NCBI RefSeq assembly: GCF_030296555.1
Contig: NZ_AP027728.1
Coordinates: 1,302,001 to 1,366,000, forward strand
Reading direction: 5' to 3'
Length of the DNA stretch: 64,000 bases
Source of the DNA: Microbacterium suwonense
GTDB taxonomy: Bacteria > Actinomycetota > Actinomycetes > Actinomycetales > Microbacteriaceae
In this document: in pieces, positions 10,878 through 25,027 of the stretch
Layout of the letters: each line of letters opens with the position of its first letter
How positions within the stretch are numbered: position 1 is the stretch's first letter
Made by a program: the position numbers and the translations under genes
Notes under the pieces: model-generated
Seen by the model: the letters and a program-made list of their open reading frames with translations, nothing else
What the model was told of the DNA's origin: nothing
Database searches by the model: none

Positions 10878-12987
10878 TCAGCCGGGAGCCGGCAACGCGA
10901 ACCCACCGCTGTCGAGCATCGTCTTCAGCATCGGCGCCAAGGTACGGCCGTAGGAGTCCGAGATGTGGTTGTCATCGATGTAGGGCGCGATGTTCCCGAT
11001 CTCGGGCATGCATACACCATCGGGACACAACCATGGGCTGAAGTCCACTGCAGCCACCGCGCCACGTCGGCTGATCGCGTCCAGATCTGCCGCGGACTCC
11101 GGCTGGGGCACCTCGCAGTCCTTCTCGGACGAAGTCGCGCATTCATACATGTCGAAACGGAAGCGGGGGTTATCCCTCACTGCGATCACCTGGATGCCCT
11201 GATTGGTCAGGTCGTCGATGATCGTCCGAATCCCCTCGATGAAGACCTCGGGTCCTTCGGGAGTGGCCCGCGTCGCAACGAGATAGACGGCGTCGGGAGC
11301 GAGATCCGCAGCGTACTCCAGAGCAGCCTTGCGCCATTGCTCGCATGGCGGCCCGGAAGTCGACCACGAGGGCGCGTCAGCTCCGATCGAGCATCCCCCT
11401 TCAGCAGCGCAACCATCCCCCAGCCGTTCTCGTCAGCCAGCACTCGAAGCGGCGACATCAATTGCTGCGCATGAGAGTCACCCATGACGAGTACCAGCGG
11501 AGCATCGGATCGATGCGCGGCCGCGTTGCTCGAGCACGTTCCAGCCAGAACGTCGTCGTGTGGCTCGAGCGAACCGCAAGAGGCACCGAGATCCACCCAC
11601 TCGTCTCCGAGCCTGAGGGGTCGCGGCTTGAGGGGAGATCCGGCAGCGGCTCAATCGGCGTGTCAATCTGCGCAGCACCTGGGTAGTCACGGGCATCAGA
11701 CGACATGACAGCTGCGTCGCGAGCTGCAGCACCCGCCTGCCAGACGGCAAGTGGAATTCCAACCAATGCGACCGTGCATGCGATCACGGCCCCGCCCCAG
11801 AGCGCGTGACGATCGAAGACTCGTGCATGGCGGAGCGGCTGCTCTACGCCCCACGCGATCAGGCGGGCCAAGATGAATGAGATCACGATGATCGCCAGGC
11901 CGGCGTACGGCCCGGGTTCCGATCTACCGGTCCACATCATCCAGGTGATGAGAACAGGCCAATGCACGAGGTACAAGGCGTAGGCGTCGCGCCCCAGGAA
12001 TCGAAGGGGCCTGGATGCGAGCAGACGCGTCGGCGATCCCGCCGCTTCCTGCTGGCCTGCGACGATCACGGCGGCAGTGCAGAGAACCGGCCAGAGCGCG
12101 AGGTACCCCGGAAACCCGCCCTGCACGTCGAGGACGATGCCGCACACGACAATGCCGACGACTCCGCCCCATCCGAGCAGGATGCGAACGAGACGAGAGG
12201 GTTTCAGGTAAGGAAGGGCGAGCGCCACCAGCGAACCGGCGGCGAACTCCCACAGCCTCGTGCGCGTGTCGAAATACGCGAACGACTGCGCCGTGTATGT
12301 CTCGTAGATGGAGAAACCGAGTGAGAGCACGAAAACTGTCGAGAAGACGAGCGCCAGCAGGGGCACAGCGCGCTGATGGCTTCTGCGTGTGGCCAGTGCG
12401 ACGAGGACGATCAGCAGAGGCCAGATGACGAAGACCTGTCCTTGAACTGACAGGGACCAGAAGTGCTGGAAGGGGCTCGGTGTGGCGGTATCCCGAGCGT
12501 AGTAGTCCACGTTCGATGCAGCGAGTGACCAGTTCTCGAAGTAGAGAAGACTCGCCCAGCCCTCGCGCCATACCCTCGGCCATTCGATCTCGGGATAGGT
12601 CAAGAACGCGACCAGGGCGATACCGACGATCGTCGTGGCCGCGGCTGGGAGGAGGCGACGGAACTTGCGAAGCCAGAATGTGCCCAACTTGAGCGGCGCG
12701 CCACCGCGGACTTTCCGCACGAACGAGGCTGTCAGAAAGAAGGCCGAGATCATCAGGAAGACGTCAACGCCACCCGAGACGCGACCCAACCACACGTGGT
12801 AGACGACGACGAGAAGGATGGCCAATGCGCGGAGTCCGTCGATGTCGGCGCGGTATCCAGCCGTGCCGACCGCGGACTTCTCCCGACGTACCGTTCTGCG
12901 TGTGCTCGCGGGTGTCGTTGGAGGACTGTGGGAAGTCAAGATGCGCGAAGTCTCCTCGATGCTCGGAATGGACGACATATCGAACAC
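10878..12987 (-). CDS. OafA-type acyltransferase with C-terminal SGNH domain; two one-base frameshifts
   Basis: The N-terminal half (about residues 45-400) is an acyltransferase-3 membrane domain with ~10 hydrophobic segments and the family motif YRADIDGLRALAILLVVVYH. The extracytoplasmic C-terminal half carries SGNH blocks VLVMGDSHAQQL (nucleophile Ser) and DDNHIS (Asp/His). The two halves are in different frames as read. One added base at the G run 11617-11620 and another at the C run 11395-11399 gives a continuous 703-residue protein; between the sites the restored frame reads KGGCSIGADAPSW. GTG 12987 is the assumed start, with ATG 12978 as an alternative. Predicted role: O-acetylation (or other acylation) of the surface polysaccharide made by this cluster. 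Confidence 0.8.
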
Positions 12988-13032
12988 CAGCTCGGGAACA
13001 TGAGAACCTCAGCATGCTAGCCAGAGAAGCTT

Positions 13033-13052
13033 AGAACGGACCCGCCCCGTTC

Positions 13053-13053
<1 letters not shown>
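13033..13053 (-). terminator. Small hairpin just after rmlCD
   Basis: AGAACGG (13033-13039) and CCGTTCT (13047-13053) are perfect complements around a seven-base GC-rich loop, touching the rmlCD stop codon. No U-rich tail follows. It could be a weak terminator or an attenuating/processing structure between rmlCD and the acyltransferase gene. Confidence 0.3.
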
Positions 13054-16335
<3,282 letters not shown>

Positions 16336-16397
16336 TCGATCATCGTGCCACACTCCGCGGAGAGACGCGGTGGAGCGTCTTTACGTGCGTCACTTCG

Positions 16398-16424
16398 TTC
16401 ACAGTGGCAACATCTGGATATATC
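16398..16424 (+). promoter_or_regulatory. Candidate promoter for the LGFP gene (TTCACA / TATATC)
   Basis: TTCACA at 16398-16403 and TATATC at 16419-16424 are 15 bases apart. The predicted start of transcription falls within a few bases of ATG 16434, which has no Shine-Dalgarno, so the mRNA may be leaderless. The 98-base gap is shared with the divergent rmlA gene. Confidence 0.35.
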
Positions 16425-16433
16425 AGTCACAAT

Positions 16434-19177
16434 ATGCAGGTGACCGGCTTGAGATTCACCCGTTTTCGCGCGCTCCTTGCGACTGGAGCGGCGATAGTCG
16501 TGGCCGCCTCGCTCCTCGTCGCCGGTCCGGCGAACGCGACTGCGGACAGCGTCGTGGTCGCCGGAACGGACGTCTCCTCCACCTCGAGCATCGCCGCATC
16601 GATGTCGGGCCCGGTGAAGACCGCGAACCTTTCGTTGTTCCGACCGGGCAACATCATCTCCGACGACGTGTTCTTCAATTCATCGACGATGACGACTGCG
16701 CAGATCGACGCATTCCTACGCGGAAAAGTATCAAGCTGCCGATCTGGCTACGTCTGTCTGAAGGACTTCCGTCAGAACACGCCCAATCGTGCGTCGGACA
16801 CGTACTGCAAGGGCTACAACGGAGCGGCGAACGAGTCGGCGGCCACGATCGTGTACCGAGTGGCGCAGTCGTGCGGCATCAACCCGCAGGTGTTGATCGT
16901 CATGCTTCAGAAGGAACAGGGTCTGGTCACTCACACATACCCCAGCACCAAGCGATATGACAAGGCGATGGGACAGGGATGCCCCGACACCGCCGGCTGC
17001 GACCCTCAATTCGCCGGTTTCTTCTACCAGGTGTACGGCGCGGCACGTCAGATGCAGATCTACGTGGAGGGACGCTACTTCAAGTGGTACGCCCCCGGCC
17101 ACACCTGGAACATCTTGTACCACCCGAACGGTTCCTGTGGGACCGCGCCCGTCTACGTGGAGAACAAGGCCACGTCGGCGCTCTACTACTACACCCCGTA
17201 CCAGCCCAACGGCGCCGCACTGCGCGCCGGCTACGGCGAAGGCGACGGCTGCTCAAGTTACGGTAACAGGAACTTCTTCCAGTATTTCTGGGACTGGTTC
17301 GGCGATCCCCAGGGCAGGTCCGTTTCCGGTGCAATCGCTGATGTGTGGCATGCCCACGGCAGCGCGTCCGGATGGATCGGCGGCGCAACCGATGACATGC
17401 GCGGGTGGGCGAGCGGACCCGGCTGGTCGCAGCGGTTCGCGAACGCAGACATCTTCGTCAAGGCAGGGCAGCCGGGGCACACGGTAACCGGTCCGATCCG
17501 TACCGAGTACCGCTTGGTCGGGGAGGTTGCAAGCGGACTCGGCTGGCCGAGAACAGACCGCGTGGTGATCGCCGGCGGCGCATACCAGGACTTCGAGGGC
17601 GGCCGCATCTACGAACGATCCGACGGACGCGCCTTCGCGATCGCGGCTCCGATGTTCGCACTGCATGAGTCCGTCGGCAATGTCTTCGGGGCGTACGGCT
17701 GGCCGACCAGCCGTGCGTACGCAGTCGCCGGGGGCTCGACGCAGACGTTCGACCACGGTGCGGCTTACCAGACCAGCAGCGGCGCCTACCTCCTGAACGA
17801 GTCGTGGAACAGCTGGCTGACAGCTGCCGGAGGCACTGCGGGCAAGTACGGGATCCCTGTGTCAAGCGTCCAGTCGGTCGGAACCTCGACACAGAGACTG
17901 CTCCTCTCGAAGGCCGCTGCCTATCGCACTGGGTCGACGACCCTCGCCGTCGCCGATCAGTTCTTTGCGCCGTATGCGCAGCAGGACTACGAGAAGGGCG
18001 CCCTCGGTGTTCCGAAGGCGTCGTCCAAGAGCGTCGCAGGTGGCAGCGTTCAAGAGTTCGCCGGGGGCAGATCTACTCATCGTCAGCCGGCACGTACGCA
18101 GTCACAACGCTGGCTTCCGCGCTGGCGAGCGCGGGCGGCGTCGGCAAGGTCGGATTCCCCGCAGCGCCGGCACAGGTGAGTTCCAGTGCGTCTTCGCAGC
18201 GGTTCACCGACGTCACCCTCACGGTCGGCAAGTCCGGTCCGCAGACTGTACGCGGTGCCATCAGGTCGCGGTATGACGCTTTGAACGGCGCATCGGGGTT
18301 CCTCGGCGCGGCCAAGGGTCCCGAACGGGCGGTTGCAGACGGATTCGTTCAGGACTTCGACGGTGGCCGCATCGTCTGCACCCCCGGTGCACTGGTCGCG
18401 CTCAGCACGTCCATGGCTGCGCAGTGGGACAAGCTTGGCGGGCAGACCGGGCGTCTTGGATGGCCTCTCGGGACCCCCACCACGTCAAACGGCATCACCC
18501 AGGTGACCTTCCAGGGCGGGCTTCTCATCACCGACGCGAAAGGACTGACGACGCCGGTCTTCGGCATGACGTTGAATGCGTTCCGCGTCGCTGGTGGCGT
18601 CGCCGTGCTCGGAGCGCCCACCGGACCTGAGCAGTCCTCGGCCGCGGGATATTCGCAGCCATTCCAGAAGGGCGTCGTCTTCGTTCCGTTCAACGGGTAT
18701 GCCTCCGCCGTGGCCCTTGAGACGTACGGTGAGTTCGTGCGTGGCGGCGGCATCCCCGGCTTCGGCTTCGCCACCGGTCCCGCTGTTCCGGTGGGTGCGG
18801 GCAAAGCACAGCCTTTCCAGCTGGGTTCCATCGCTACCGACCGTGCGGGCGTGACCGCCGCGATTCGGGGTACGACATGGCGAGTGTTCCAGTCCAACGG
18901 TGGATACACCGGCCCCCTCTCCTTCCCGACCAAGAGCGAAGCGAAGATCGATGACGGTTATGTCCAGCAGTTCGCCGGTGGTTGGACCTATGTCTCTCCC
19001 TCCGCACTGGCGGTCACTCGCGGAGTGCTCAACCGTGAATACTGGAAGCTCGGCGGACCGAGCGGCAGCCTCGGCTGGCCGCTGGCGAATGAGACCAGCG
19101 GAAACGGTGTCTGGCAGCAGCGATTCCAGAAGGGCACGATCTCTCTGTACGCCAACGGGTCCGTGGTCGTGCGCTGA
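16434..19177 (+). CDS. Secreted LGFP-repeat wall protein with lysozyme-like N-terminal module; one-base frameshift at 18063-18067
   Basis: A signal peptide (LLATGAAIVVAASLLVAGPA, then NATA) is followed by the same Cys-rich module as in the SLH protein at 3216 (SSCRSGYVCLKD, QSCGINPQVLIVMLQKEQGL, CSSYGNRNFF). From about residue 300 to the end come tandem LGFP-type repeats of ~50 residues with GWP and Q-x-F-x-GG/KG signatures (SGLGWPRTD, YQDFEGGRIY, GRLGWPLGTP, GSLGWPLANE). As read, the frame breaks at a G run. A sixth G at 18063-18067 restores EFAGGQIYSSS and a 914-residue protein. LGFP repeats are thought to bind the actinobacterial envelope. ATG 16434 is chosen by signal-peptide fit; GTG 16404 and GTG 16440 are alternatives. 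Confidence 0.8.
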
Positions 19178-19213
19178 GCATCGCCCTGTAAGCGCGCTTG
19201 TCGCGGCAGTGGA

Positions 19214-19226
19214 TAGACTTGGGAGA
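19214..19226 (+). promoter_or_regulatory. Candidate -10 box (TAGACT, 19214-19219) and SD-like GGGAGA (19221-19226) before the GT2 at 19229
   Basis: The hexamer lies nine bases before the ATG, so a transcript from it would start almost at the start codon and exclude the SD-like sequence. Either the site is read through from the LGFP gene or the mRNA is leaderless. No -35 is visible. Confidence 0.3.
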
Positions 19227-19228
19227 TT

Positions 19229-19966
19229 ATGACGCACGCGCAGGATGCTGTGCTGGTGATCGTGCCTGCCTGGAATGAGGCAAGAAACGTCGGCAACACA
19301 GTACGTGAGATCCTCACGTCCGACCCCCGCTATCACGTGACGGTTGTCGACGACGGATCTGTCGACGACACCGCGGCCGTTGCACGCGAAGCAGGCGCGA
19401 CGGTGCTCACTCTGCCGTTCAACCTCGGCGTCGGAGGGGCCATGCGCACAGGCTTCACGTATGCGCAGCGCAAGGGCTACCGCCGCGCTATACAGGTCGA
19501 CGCAGATGGGCAGCACAACCCTGCGGACATCGCACAGGTTCTTGCGGGGCTGGACAAGGCCGACATCTCCATCGGCGCCAGGTTCAGTGACGTCGGAGAC
19601 TACAAGGTCCGCGGTCCACGACGCTGGGCGATGATCATGCTCGCCGCCATCGTGTCGCGCGTGGCGAAGACGAGGCTTACCGATGTCACGAGCGGCTTCC
19701 GTGCTGCCAATGAACGCGCGATCGCACAGTACGTCAGCTACTACCCCACCGAATATCTCGGCGACACGCTCGACTCGCTGGTCGTAGCATGCCACGCCGG
19801 ACTGACTGTGACTCAGATCCCCGTGGCGATGCGTCCTCGAGTCCACGGTGAACCCAGTCAGGGGGCGTTGGGTTCGACGGTCTACCTCGCGCGCTCACTT
19901 TTCGCGCTCGGACTCGCGCTGCTGCGCCATCCGCGTCGACCGAAGCGTTCTGAGGAGAGCAGATGA
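19229..19966 (+). CDS. Family 2 glycosyltransferase, dolichyl-phosphate-mannose synthase-like
   Basis: A 245-residue enzyme with VLVIVPAWNEARNVGNTV, VVDDGSVDDT, LPFNLGVGGAMRTGF and AIQVDADGQHNPADI (DXD), followed by TDVTSGFRAANERAI. These are the polyprenyl-phosphate sugar synthase (DPM1-like) signatures. Enzymes of this type usually charge a polyprenyl phosphate with one sugar for use by extracytoplasmic transferases. Its last four bases overlap the DUF2304 gene (ATGA), a pairing seen repeatedly in bacterial polysaccharide clusters. Confidence 0.9.
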   Translation: MTHAQDAVLVIVPAWNEARNVGNTVREILTSDPRYHVTVVDDGSVDDTAAVAREAGATVLTLPFNLGVGGAMRTGFTYAQRKGYRRAIQVDADGQHNPADIAQVLAGLDKADISIGARFSDVGDYKVRGPRRWAMIMLAAIVSRVAKTRLTDVTSGFRAANERAIAQYVSYYPTEYLGDTLDSLVVACHAGLTVTQIPVAMRPRVHGEPSQGALGSTVYLARSLFALGLALLRHPRRPKRSEESR

Positions 19967-20375
19967 CCATTGCGATCTCCGGGGCGATTCTCGCGGCCAT
20001 CATGCTGGTCGCGGTCTTCGCGATGCTGCTCACCCGCCGGCTGCGAGAGAAGTATGCCGTGCTCTGGATCATCATCGCGCTTGCGATGCTCCTGCTGGGT
20101 CTGTTCCCCCAGCTTCTCCTGAGCATGACATCGCTGCTCGGCGTGGTCCTGCCGGCGAATCTGTTGTTCGCCATGGCGATCCTGCTACTGCTCGGCGTCT
20201 CCCTCCACCTCTCGTGGGAGCAGTCCCAATCTGAGGATGAGATCAGGCGTGCCGCCGAGGAACTGGCGATACTCCGCGGCGACTACGATGAGCTGTCGCG
20301 TGAGATCGCGGCGATGAAGGAACACAACGGCGCACCGCGTCAGGAGCCCCCGCGGACGATCAGCCACATGGCTGA
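19963..20375 (+). CDS. DUF2304 small membrane protein (falsely fused downstream by one missing base)
   Basis: It has three hydrophobic segments (ISGAILAAIMLVAVFAMLL; YAVLWIIIALAMLLLGLFPQ; ANLLFAMAILLLLGVSLHLS) and then a coiled-coil-like tail (EEELAIL-type heptads to IAAMKEH), the standard DUF2304 layout. As read, the frame runs on without a stop into the next gene, giving a 545-residue ORF. If the C run at 20347-20351 had six bases, the frame would end at TGA 20373-20375 with a normal ~137-residue length, overlapping the next ATG by eight bases. Function unknown. DUF2304 proteins partner DPM-like GT2 enzymes, such as the one directly upstream. Confidence 0.7.
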
Positions 20376-21600
20376 ACCTGCCGCTGGGCGGGCCACCCGG
20401 GGCGGCCTGAGGCACATCCTGATCGCGACCGCCATCGCGGGTGGCATCGGCTACCTCATCCAGCTGGCAGTACCGATCGTCGCACCCGATGCGTATCTCG
20501 ATTTCGCGACGATGTGGTCCGCGACCTACCTCGTGGTCACGTGCCTTTCCGGCATCCAGCAGGAGCTCACTCGTGCGTCGCGGCGTGGCCCGGCCGGGTC
20601 CGGCTTCCGAACCTGGAGTAGGTTCGCGATCACGAGCGGCATCACGGCGACGGGCCTGGTAGCCGTCATCTTCTGGGTGAGCGGGCCTCGTCTTTTTCCG
20701 GCAGAAACCCTGCCATTCGTCGGCGTGGTCGCGCTTGCAACCTTCGGCTACTGCCTCGTCGCGGCGATCAGCGGCGCGGTCTACGGGCTCACCGAGTGGG
20801 GCGCCGTGGCAGGAATGACCGTCGTCGACGCGGTGATCCGCGTGATCCTGATCGCATCGGCGCTTCTTGCCGGAGGCAGCGCGATCCTGCTCGGGTGGGC
20901 GACGGCCGTCCCGTTTCTCCTGGCTGCGCTGGTTATCTGGCTCTGGGTCGGGAGACGCATCAGACACCATCTGGTGATCGATGTCCCGATGGTTCGGCTC
21001 TTCAAGAACTCAGCCGCGACCGTGGCAGCGTCATTGTCCACGGGCGCGCTGATCAGCGGCCTGCCGATGATCCTCAAGGCATTCGCACCGGACGCGGGAG
21101 TTGACCTGCTCGCGTCGTTCATCCTGGTCATCACTCTCACGCGAGCACCGCTGGTCGTCCCCCTCGTAGCCTTACAGGGATACCTGCTGGTTTCCTTCCG
21201 AGATAGCGCGCATGGTTCTGCTTCGCGCATCCTTCGATGGACGACAGCCGTGCTCGGCGTCGTGATCGTGCTCGCGGTCGCAGCAGCAGTCGCGGGACCG
21301 GCGCTCATGACCTGGCTCTTCTCCGGCTTCCTGATCCTCACCCCGATGGACTTCGCGCTCATCGTGCTGAGCGCGGGTCTCACCGGTGTCATGTGCATCA
21401 CGGGGCCCGCCGTGCTGGCGATGAATCGGCACGCTTGGTACACATCCGGATGGGTGGTCAGCGCAGGGGCGACCATCGTCGTGCTCCTGCTCCCGATAGA
21501 GGCGCACACTCGTGTCGTCGCCGCGCTGCTCATGGGGCCTCTACTGGGCGCGATCGTTCACGTCATCGCAGTCGCCCGAGCGTCTGCGCCGACTCGCTGA
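20368..21600 (+). CDS. Polytopic membrane protein, polysaccharide flippase-like
   Basis: A 410-residue protein starting at ATG 20368, with about 10-12 hydrophobic segments spread over its length and Arg-rich cytoplasmic loops (RASRRGPAGSG, WVGRRIRHH). The layout resembles MATE/MOP polysaccharide exporters, although I see no strictly diagnostic motif. TRAPLVVPLVALQGYLLVSF and the paired halves are consistent with that fold. In the raw sequence it is continuous with DUF2304, which I attribute to a lost base. It ends 32 bases before the convergent GT4 gene. It could move a lipid-linked sugar or oligosaccharide across the membrane. Confidence 0.6.
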   Translation: MAEPAAGRATRGGLRHILIATAIAGGIGYLIQLAVPIVAPDAYLDFATMWSATYLVVTCLSGIQQELTRASRRGPAGSGFRTWSRFAITSGITATGLVAVIFWVSGPRLFPAETLPFVGVVALATFGYCLVAAISGAVYGLTEWGAVAGMTVVDAVIRVILIASALLAGGSAILLGWATAVPFLLAALVIWLWVGRRIRHHLVIDVPMVRLFKNSAATVAASLSTGALISGLPMILKAFAPDAGVDLLASFILVITLTRAPLVVPLVALQGYLLVSFRDSAHGSASRILRWTTAVLGVVIVLAVAAAVAGPALMTWLFSGFLILTPMDFALIVLSAGLTGVMCITGPAVLAMNRHAWYTSGWVVSAGATIVVLLLPIEAHTRVVAALLMGPLLGAIVHVIAVARASAPTR

Positions 21601-21632
21601 GGCGTTGTCGCGCCCAGCTTCATACCTGAAGG

Positions 21633-22729
21633 TCAGGCCAGAGCGCCCTCGAAGACAGCCCGTGTCTCTTCCGCCGTACGCGCCCAGGTGAATTCTGCAG
21701 CCCTCGCACGGCCTGCGGAGGACATCGCAGCGACGAGCTCGGGATCCGCCAGCACGGCTGCGAGCAGCTCGGCGAGTGAGCGATCGCTTGCCGGGTCGAA
21801 GTATCGCGCCGCGTCACCACCTACATAGCGATGTACATCTATATCGCTGAGCAGCGTCGGCAGGCCGGCTCCCATCGCCTCCAGCGTGGGCAGGGAGAAC
21901 CCCTCGGCGAAAGAGGGAATCGCCAGCGCCGTCGCTACCGAGTAAAGATGCGCGACCTCGGAGTCGTCCACCCACCCTCGGAGTTCGACCCAGGGCGCCA
22001 TCCCGTTCTCCGACACGACGGAGGCAAGAGGGTCATCGCCCCTCCCCCGGTGATCACGATGCGAGGGCGCTCGTGCTCTGGCAACAGCGCGGCTGCCCGT
22101 ATGAGGGCACCCCAGTTCTTATGCGGACGTCGGTTGCCCATCGCAATGATGAGCGGACCCTCGGATCCGGCGAGGGACCGATCAACGCCCGCAGGACTCT
22201 GCCCTGCCAGCGGGATCACGCTGATCTTCGCGATGGGAACATGCAGGTACTTGGATATCTCGTGCTGAGAGGTCGGGCTGATCGTGATGATGTGAGCGGC
22301 GTTGCCCGCCGCCTGCTGCTCCATCCACTTCACGGGCGCGGTGTAGAGCGGGGTCGTCATCAGCTCGGGATGGCTCCAGTACAACATGTCGTGCATGGTG
22401 ACGACGGTGGGCATCGCGGTGCGGCGGGGCCCCAGAGTCGCGGGAGCGTGAACCAGATCTGCACGTTCACGCCGGGCCGCACGCCCGACCTGGACCAGCT
22501 CGCCCCAGGCCCATGCAAAACGGTTCTCACCGCTGATGCCGGACTCGACCACACGTCCGGGGAACCAGTTGAGGTCAAGTTCTGCACCTTCGCGAGACAC
22601 GAACCCGACATACTCCCAATCGCCGGGCAGCCGGCCAAGAGCGCGGTACAGCTCGCGCGTGTATGTCTCCATACCGCCCTTGGTACCGGTGTATGAAAGG
22701 AGGTCTACGAGAACGCGGGGCACGTGCAC
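21633..22729 (-). CDS. Family 4 glycosyltransferase; one-base frameshift at 22044-22048
   Basis: The N-terminal domain (LVDLLSYTGTKGGMETYTRE, DLVHAPATLGPR, TMHDMLYW) and the C-terminal donor-binding domain (MGNRRPHKNWGALI, SFAEGFSLPTLEAMGAGLPTL with the EX7E motif) are in different frames. A sixth C at 22044-22048 joins them as IVITGGRGDDPLASVV and gives 365 residues. It is the last gene of an eight-gene leftward run, starting four bases after the acyltransferase stop. It resembles mannosyl/rhamnosyl GT-B enzymes, but donor specificity is not readable. Confidence 0.82.
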
Positions 22730-22733
22730 AAGC

Positions 22734-23839
22734 CTACAAGCTGGTCCCTGAGCCGCTCACTCGCTCTGGCGCCGCTGGCCTGCGGCGAATGCGATTCATC
22801 GCCGGTCTCTCGATCAAGGTCCAGCTCAGCCAGGCCAGGCTGAACGTCACGAGGATGGCCACCAGGTTGTAGACGACGAAGCCGAGCGCGCCGTCCCCTG
22901 CGCCCAACCCGATCAGCACCAGGAGCTGCTGAACCGGCCAGGCGTAGATGTAGAAGCCATAGCTGACATCATTGGTTCCCACCCAGCGCGGCTGCGGAAT
23001 GATCGTGGCCAGCCACAGCAGTCCATAGGCCAGAAAGGGCGCGGATGCCTGCCCTCCCCAATGCGGGATTGCCAGAATCTGCGCCGCCGCGATGGCGAGC
23101 GAGGACACTCCGAGCCACTGGTTCACGCCCAGACGCTCGATGACGAAGTAGACGCAGGCGCCACCAAGGAAGAATGGCGCCAGTTTGGCGAAAAGCACAA
23201 AGCTTCCGTCCAGGCCGAGCGCCGTCAGAAGCGAACCGCTCGCGTGGGCCGCTGTGGCGACGACGAAGATGATCAGACTAAGGACCGCGCTGCGGCGGAA
23301 CCACGCCAGGGCCCCAAGGCACCAGACGAGCACGTAGCAGAGGAACTCGTAGTACAGCGTCCACAGCGAACCGTTCCACACGGCGGGATACGGGAGCTCG
23401 CTGAGGGTTCTGCCGATGGAGTATTCGTTCATGTAGAGCGTGATGTTGCTCCACACGAATTCGACGGGTGTGACCGCGGTCGTCGCGTACCCCTGCAGCG
23501 AGCCGTACTGGATCAGCATCGCCAGCGGCCCGAACAGAACCGCTGTGACGATCAGGCAGACGATGAATGCCGGGAAGATCCTTGTCGCACGATGCAACAG
23601 GTAGTCGCCTGCTTTCGAGCGCAACCGGGACCGGGTGATGAGAAACCCGCTGATGACGAAGAACCCTGCAACAGCCCAGCCGCCGAGGTTCTCCCCCTGA
23701 GGTGCGGCCCATCCCCGTTGCCCGTCGTGTAGAACGAGTGCGCGAGCAGCACAGTGGCCGCTAGTACCAGCCGGAAGAGGTTCAGGCTGTTCTCACGATA
23801 GGGGTACGGCACACCTTTGAGTGCCGCAGAGAGACTCAC
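22734..23839 (-). CDS. Membrane acyltransferase (acyltransferase-3 family); one-base frameshift at 23693-23697
   Basis: GTG 23839 overlaps the upstream epimerase stop (GTGA). The first ~50 residues (RENSLNLFRLVLAATVLLAH) lie in one frame; the rest (GWAVAGFFVISGFLITRSRL, RIFPAFIVCLI and about ten hydrophobic segments) lies in the next. A sixth C at 23693-23697 joins them as HLRGENLGGWAVAG and gives 368 residues, the normal length for the family. There is no SGNH domain, unlike the other acyltransferase at 10878. It probably adds an acyl group to a sugar of the cluster's glycan at the membrane. Confidence 0.82.
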
Positions 23840-24972
23840 TTCAGCAGTTTCCGATCCGCCATCTCCTTCAGCGAGCGCTCGTAGCCATCTGACTCGACCG
23901 GTTCCGTGAGCACCCATTCGGCGAACCGCCGAACACCCTCCCGGAACGGGACTTCGGGGGTGAACCCGAGTACGTCACGCAACGCCGAGGTGTCGGCGAA
24001 GTTGTGGCGGATGTCACCGAGCCGGTAGTTGCCCGACACATGCGTCGGAACCTCGGTGCCGTACGCGGCGAAAAGTGCGTCGATGACCTCGTTCACCGTC
24101 GTAGCCACGCCAGAACCCACGTTGAGGGTCTGCCCGGCCGCAGCAGGAGCGGTGGCCGCTCGGAAGGTCGCTTCCACGACATCATCGATGTACACGAAGT
24201 CGCGACTCTCCAAGCCGTCCTCGAAGACATTGATCTCCTTGCCCTGCCGGATCAGGGTCGAGAAGATGGAGAGGATGCCGGTGTACGGGTTCTTCAGAGA
24301 CTGTCCAGGGCCGTAGACGTTCTGGTAGCGCACCGAGACGCCTTCCTTGCCGAGCGTGGGCATCACCGTCATGATCAGCGATTCCTGCATCTGCTTGGTG
24401 ATCCCGTACACGCTCGACGGATGCAGTTCGGCTGACTCATCGGTCGCGACGACGGAGAGCTCGCCCTCTCCGGGCATGTGGACATCGAAGTCCCCTGCCG
24501 CCATGTCAGCATCGGATCGGTGCGGCGGGTAGACGAGTCTGCCGTCTCGCGTCCGGTAAGCGCCCTCACCGTAGATCGAACGAGAGGAGGCGATCACGAC
24601 TCGTCGGACGTCGTTGGGTTCGTTGGCGAGGATGTCGAGCATCTTCGCGGTTCCGCCGACGTTCGCATCCACATACCGCTCGATCTCGTACATCGACTGC
24701 CCTGTGCCGGTCTCGGCGGCCAGGTGCACCACAACCTCTGCACCGTCCAGGGCTCGACGGAGGTCATCCTTCGAAGTGACAGTTCCTTCGATCACGGTGG
24801 CCACACCATCCAGCGATCGCAGCATGGGCGATGTGTTCGCCGGGTCGTCGCCGTGAACCTGCGGTATCAGCGAATCCAGCACGGTCACCGTGTGACCGGC
24901 CGCTGCGAAACGAGCGGCCAGACGGGAGCCGATGAATCCGGCTCCCCCGGTGATGAGCACCTGCTCGGTCAT
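23836..24972 (-). CDS. NAD-dependent sugar epimerase/dehydratase (extended SDR)
   Basis: A 378-residue SDR enzyme. [19 protein letters not shown] is the NAD-binding loop; VVIASSRSIYGEG and SSVYGITKQMQESL hold the catalytic Ser and the YXXXK pair; RYQNVYGPGQSLKNPYTGIL and ESRDFVYIDDVVEA are typical of UDP-sugar 4-epimerase/dehydratase relatives. An insertion around residues 145-185 (PPHRSDADMAAGDFDVH) separates it from plain GalE. ATG 24972 is chosen because GGGGAG precedes it at good spacing. It probably makes a nucleotide sugar for this cluster, but the substrate is uncertain. Confidence 0.85.
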   Translation of the reverse strand: MTEQVLITGGAGFIGSRLAARFAAAGHTVTVLDSLIPQVHGDDPANTSPMLRSLDGVATVIEGTVTSKDDLRRALDGAEVVVHLAAETGTGQSMYEIERYVDANVGGTAKMLDILANEPNDVRRVVIASSRSIYGEGAYRTRDGRLVYPPHRSDADMAAGDFDVHMPGEGELSVVATDESAELHPSSVYGITKQMQESLIMTVMPTLGKEGVSVRYQNVYGPGQSLKNPYTGILSIFSTLIRQGKEINVFEDGLESRDFVYIDDVVEATFRAATAPAAAGQTLNVGSGVATTVNEVIDALFAAYGTEVPTHVSGNYRLGDIRHNFADTSALRDVLGFTPEVPFREGVRRFAEWVLTEPVESDGYERSLKEMADRKLLK

Positions 24973-25027
24973 TTCGGGTCTCCCCATCGTTCTCAGAGGC
25001 ACAGCATCCGTGCCCGGTCGGAAAATG

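Noticed and set aside
18485-19846. A 453-codon minus-strand open frame across the LGFP and GT2 genes
   Set aside because: Antisense shadow: no motifs, no ribosome site, and both plus-strand genes are clear.
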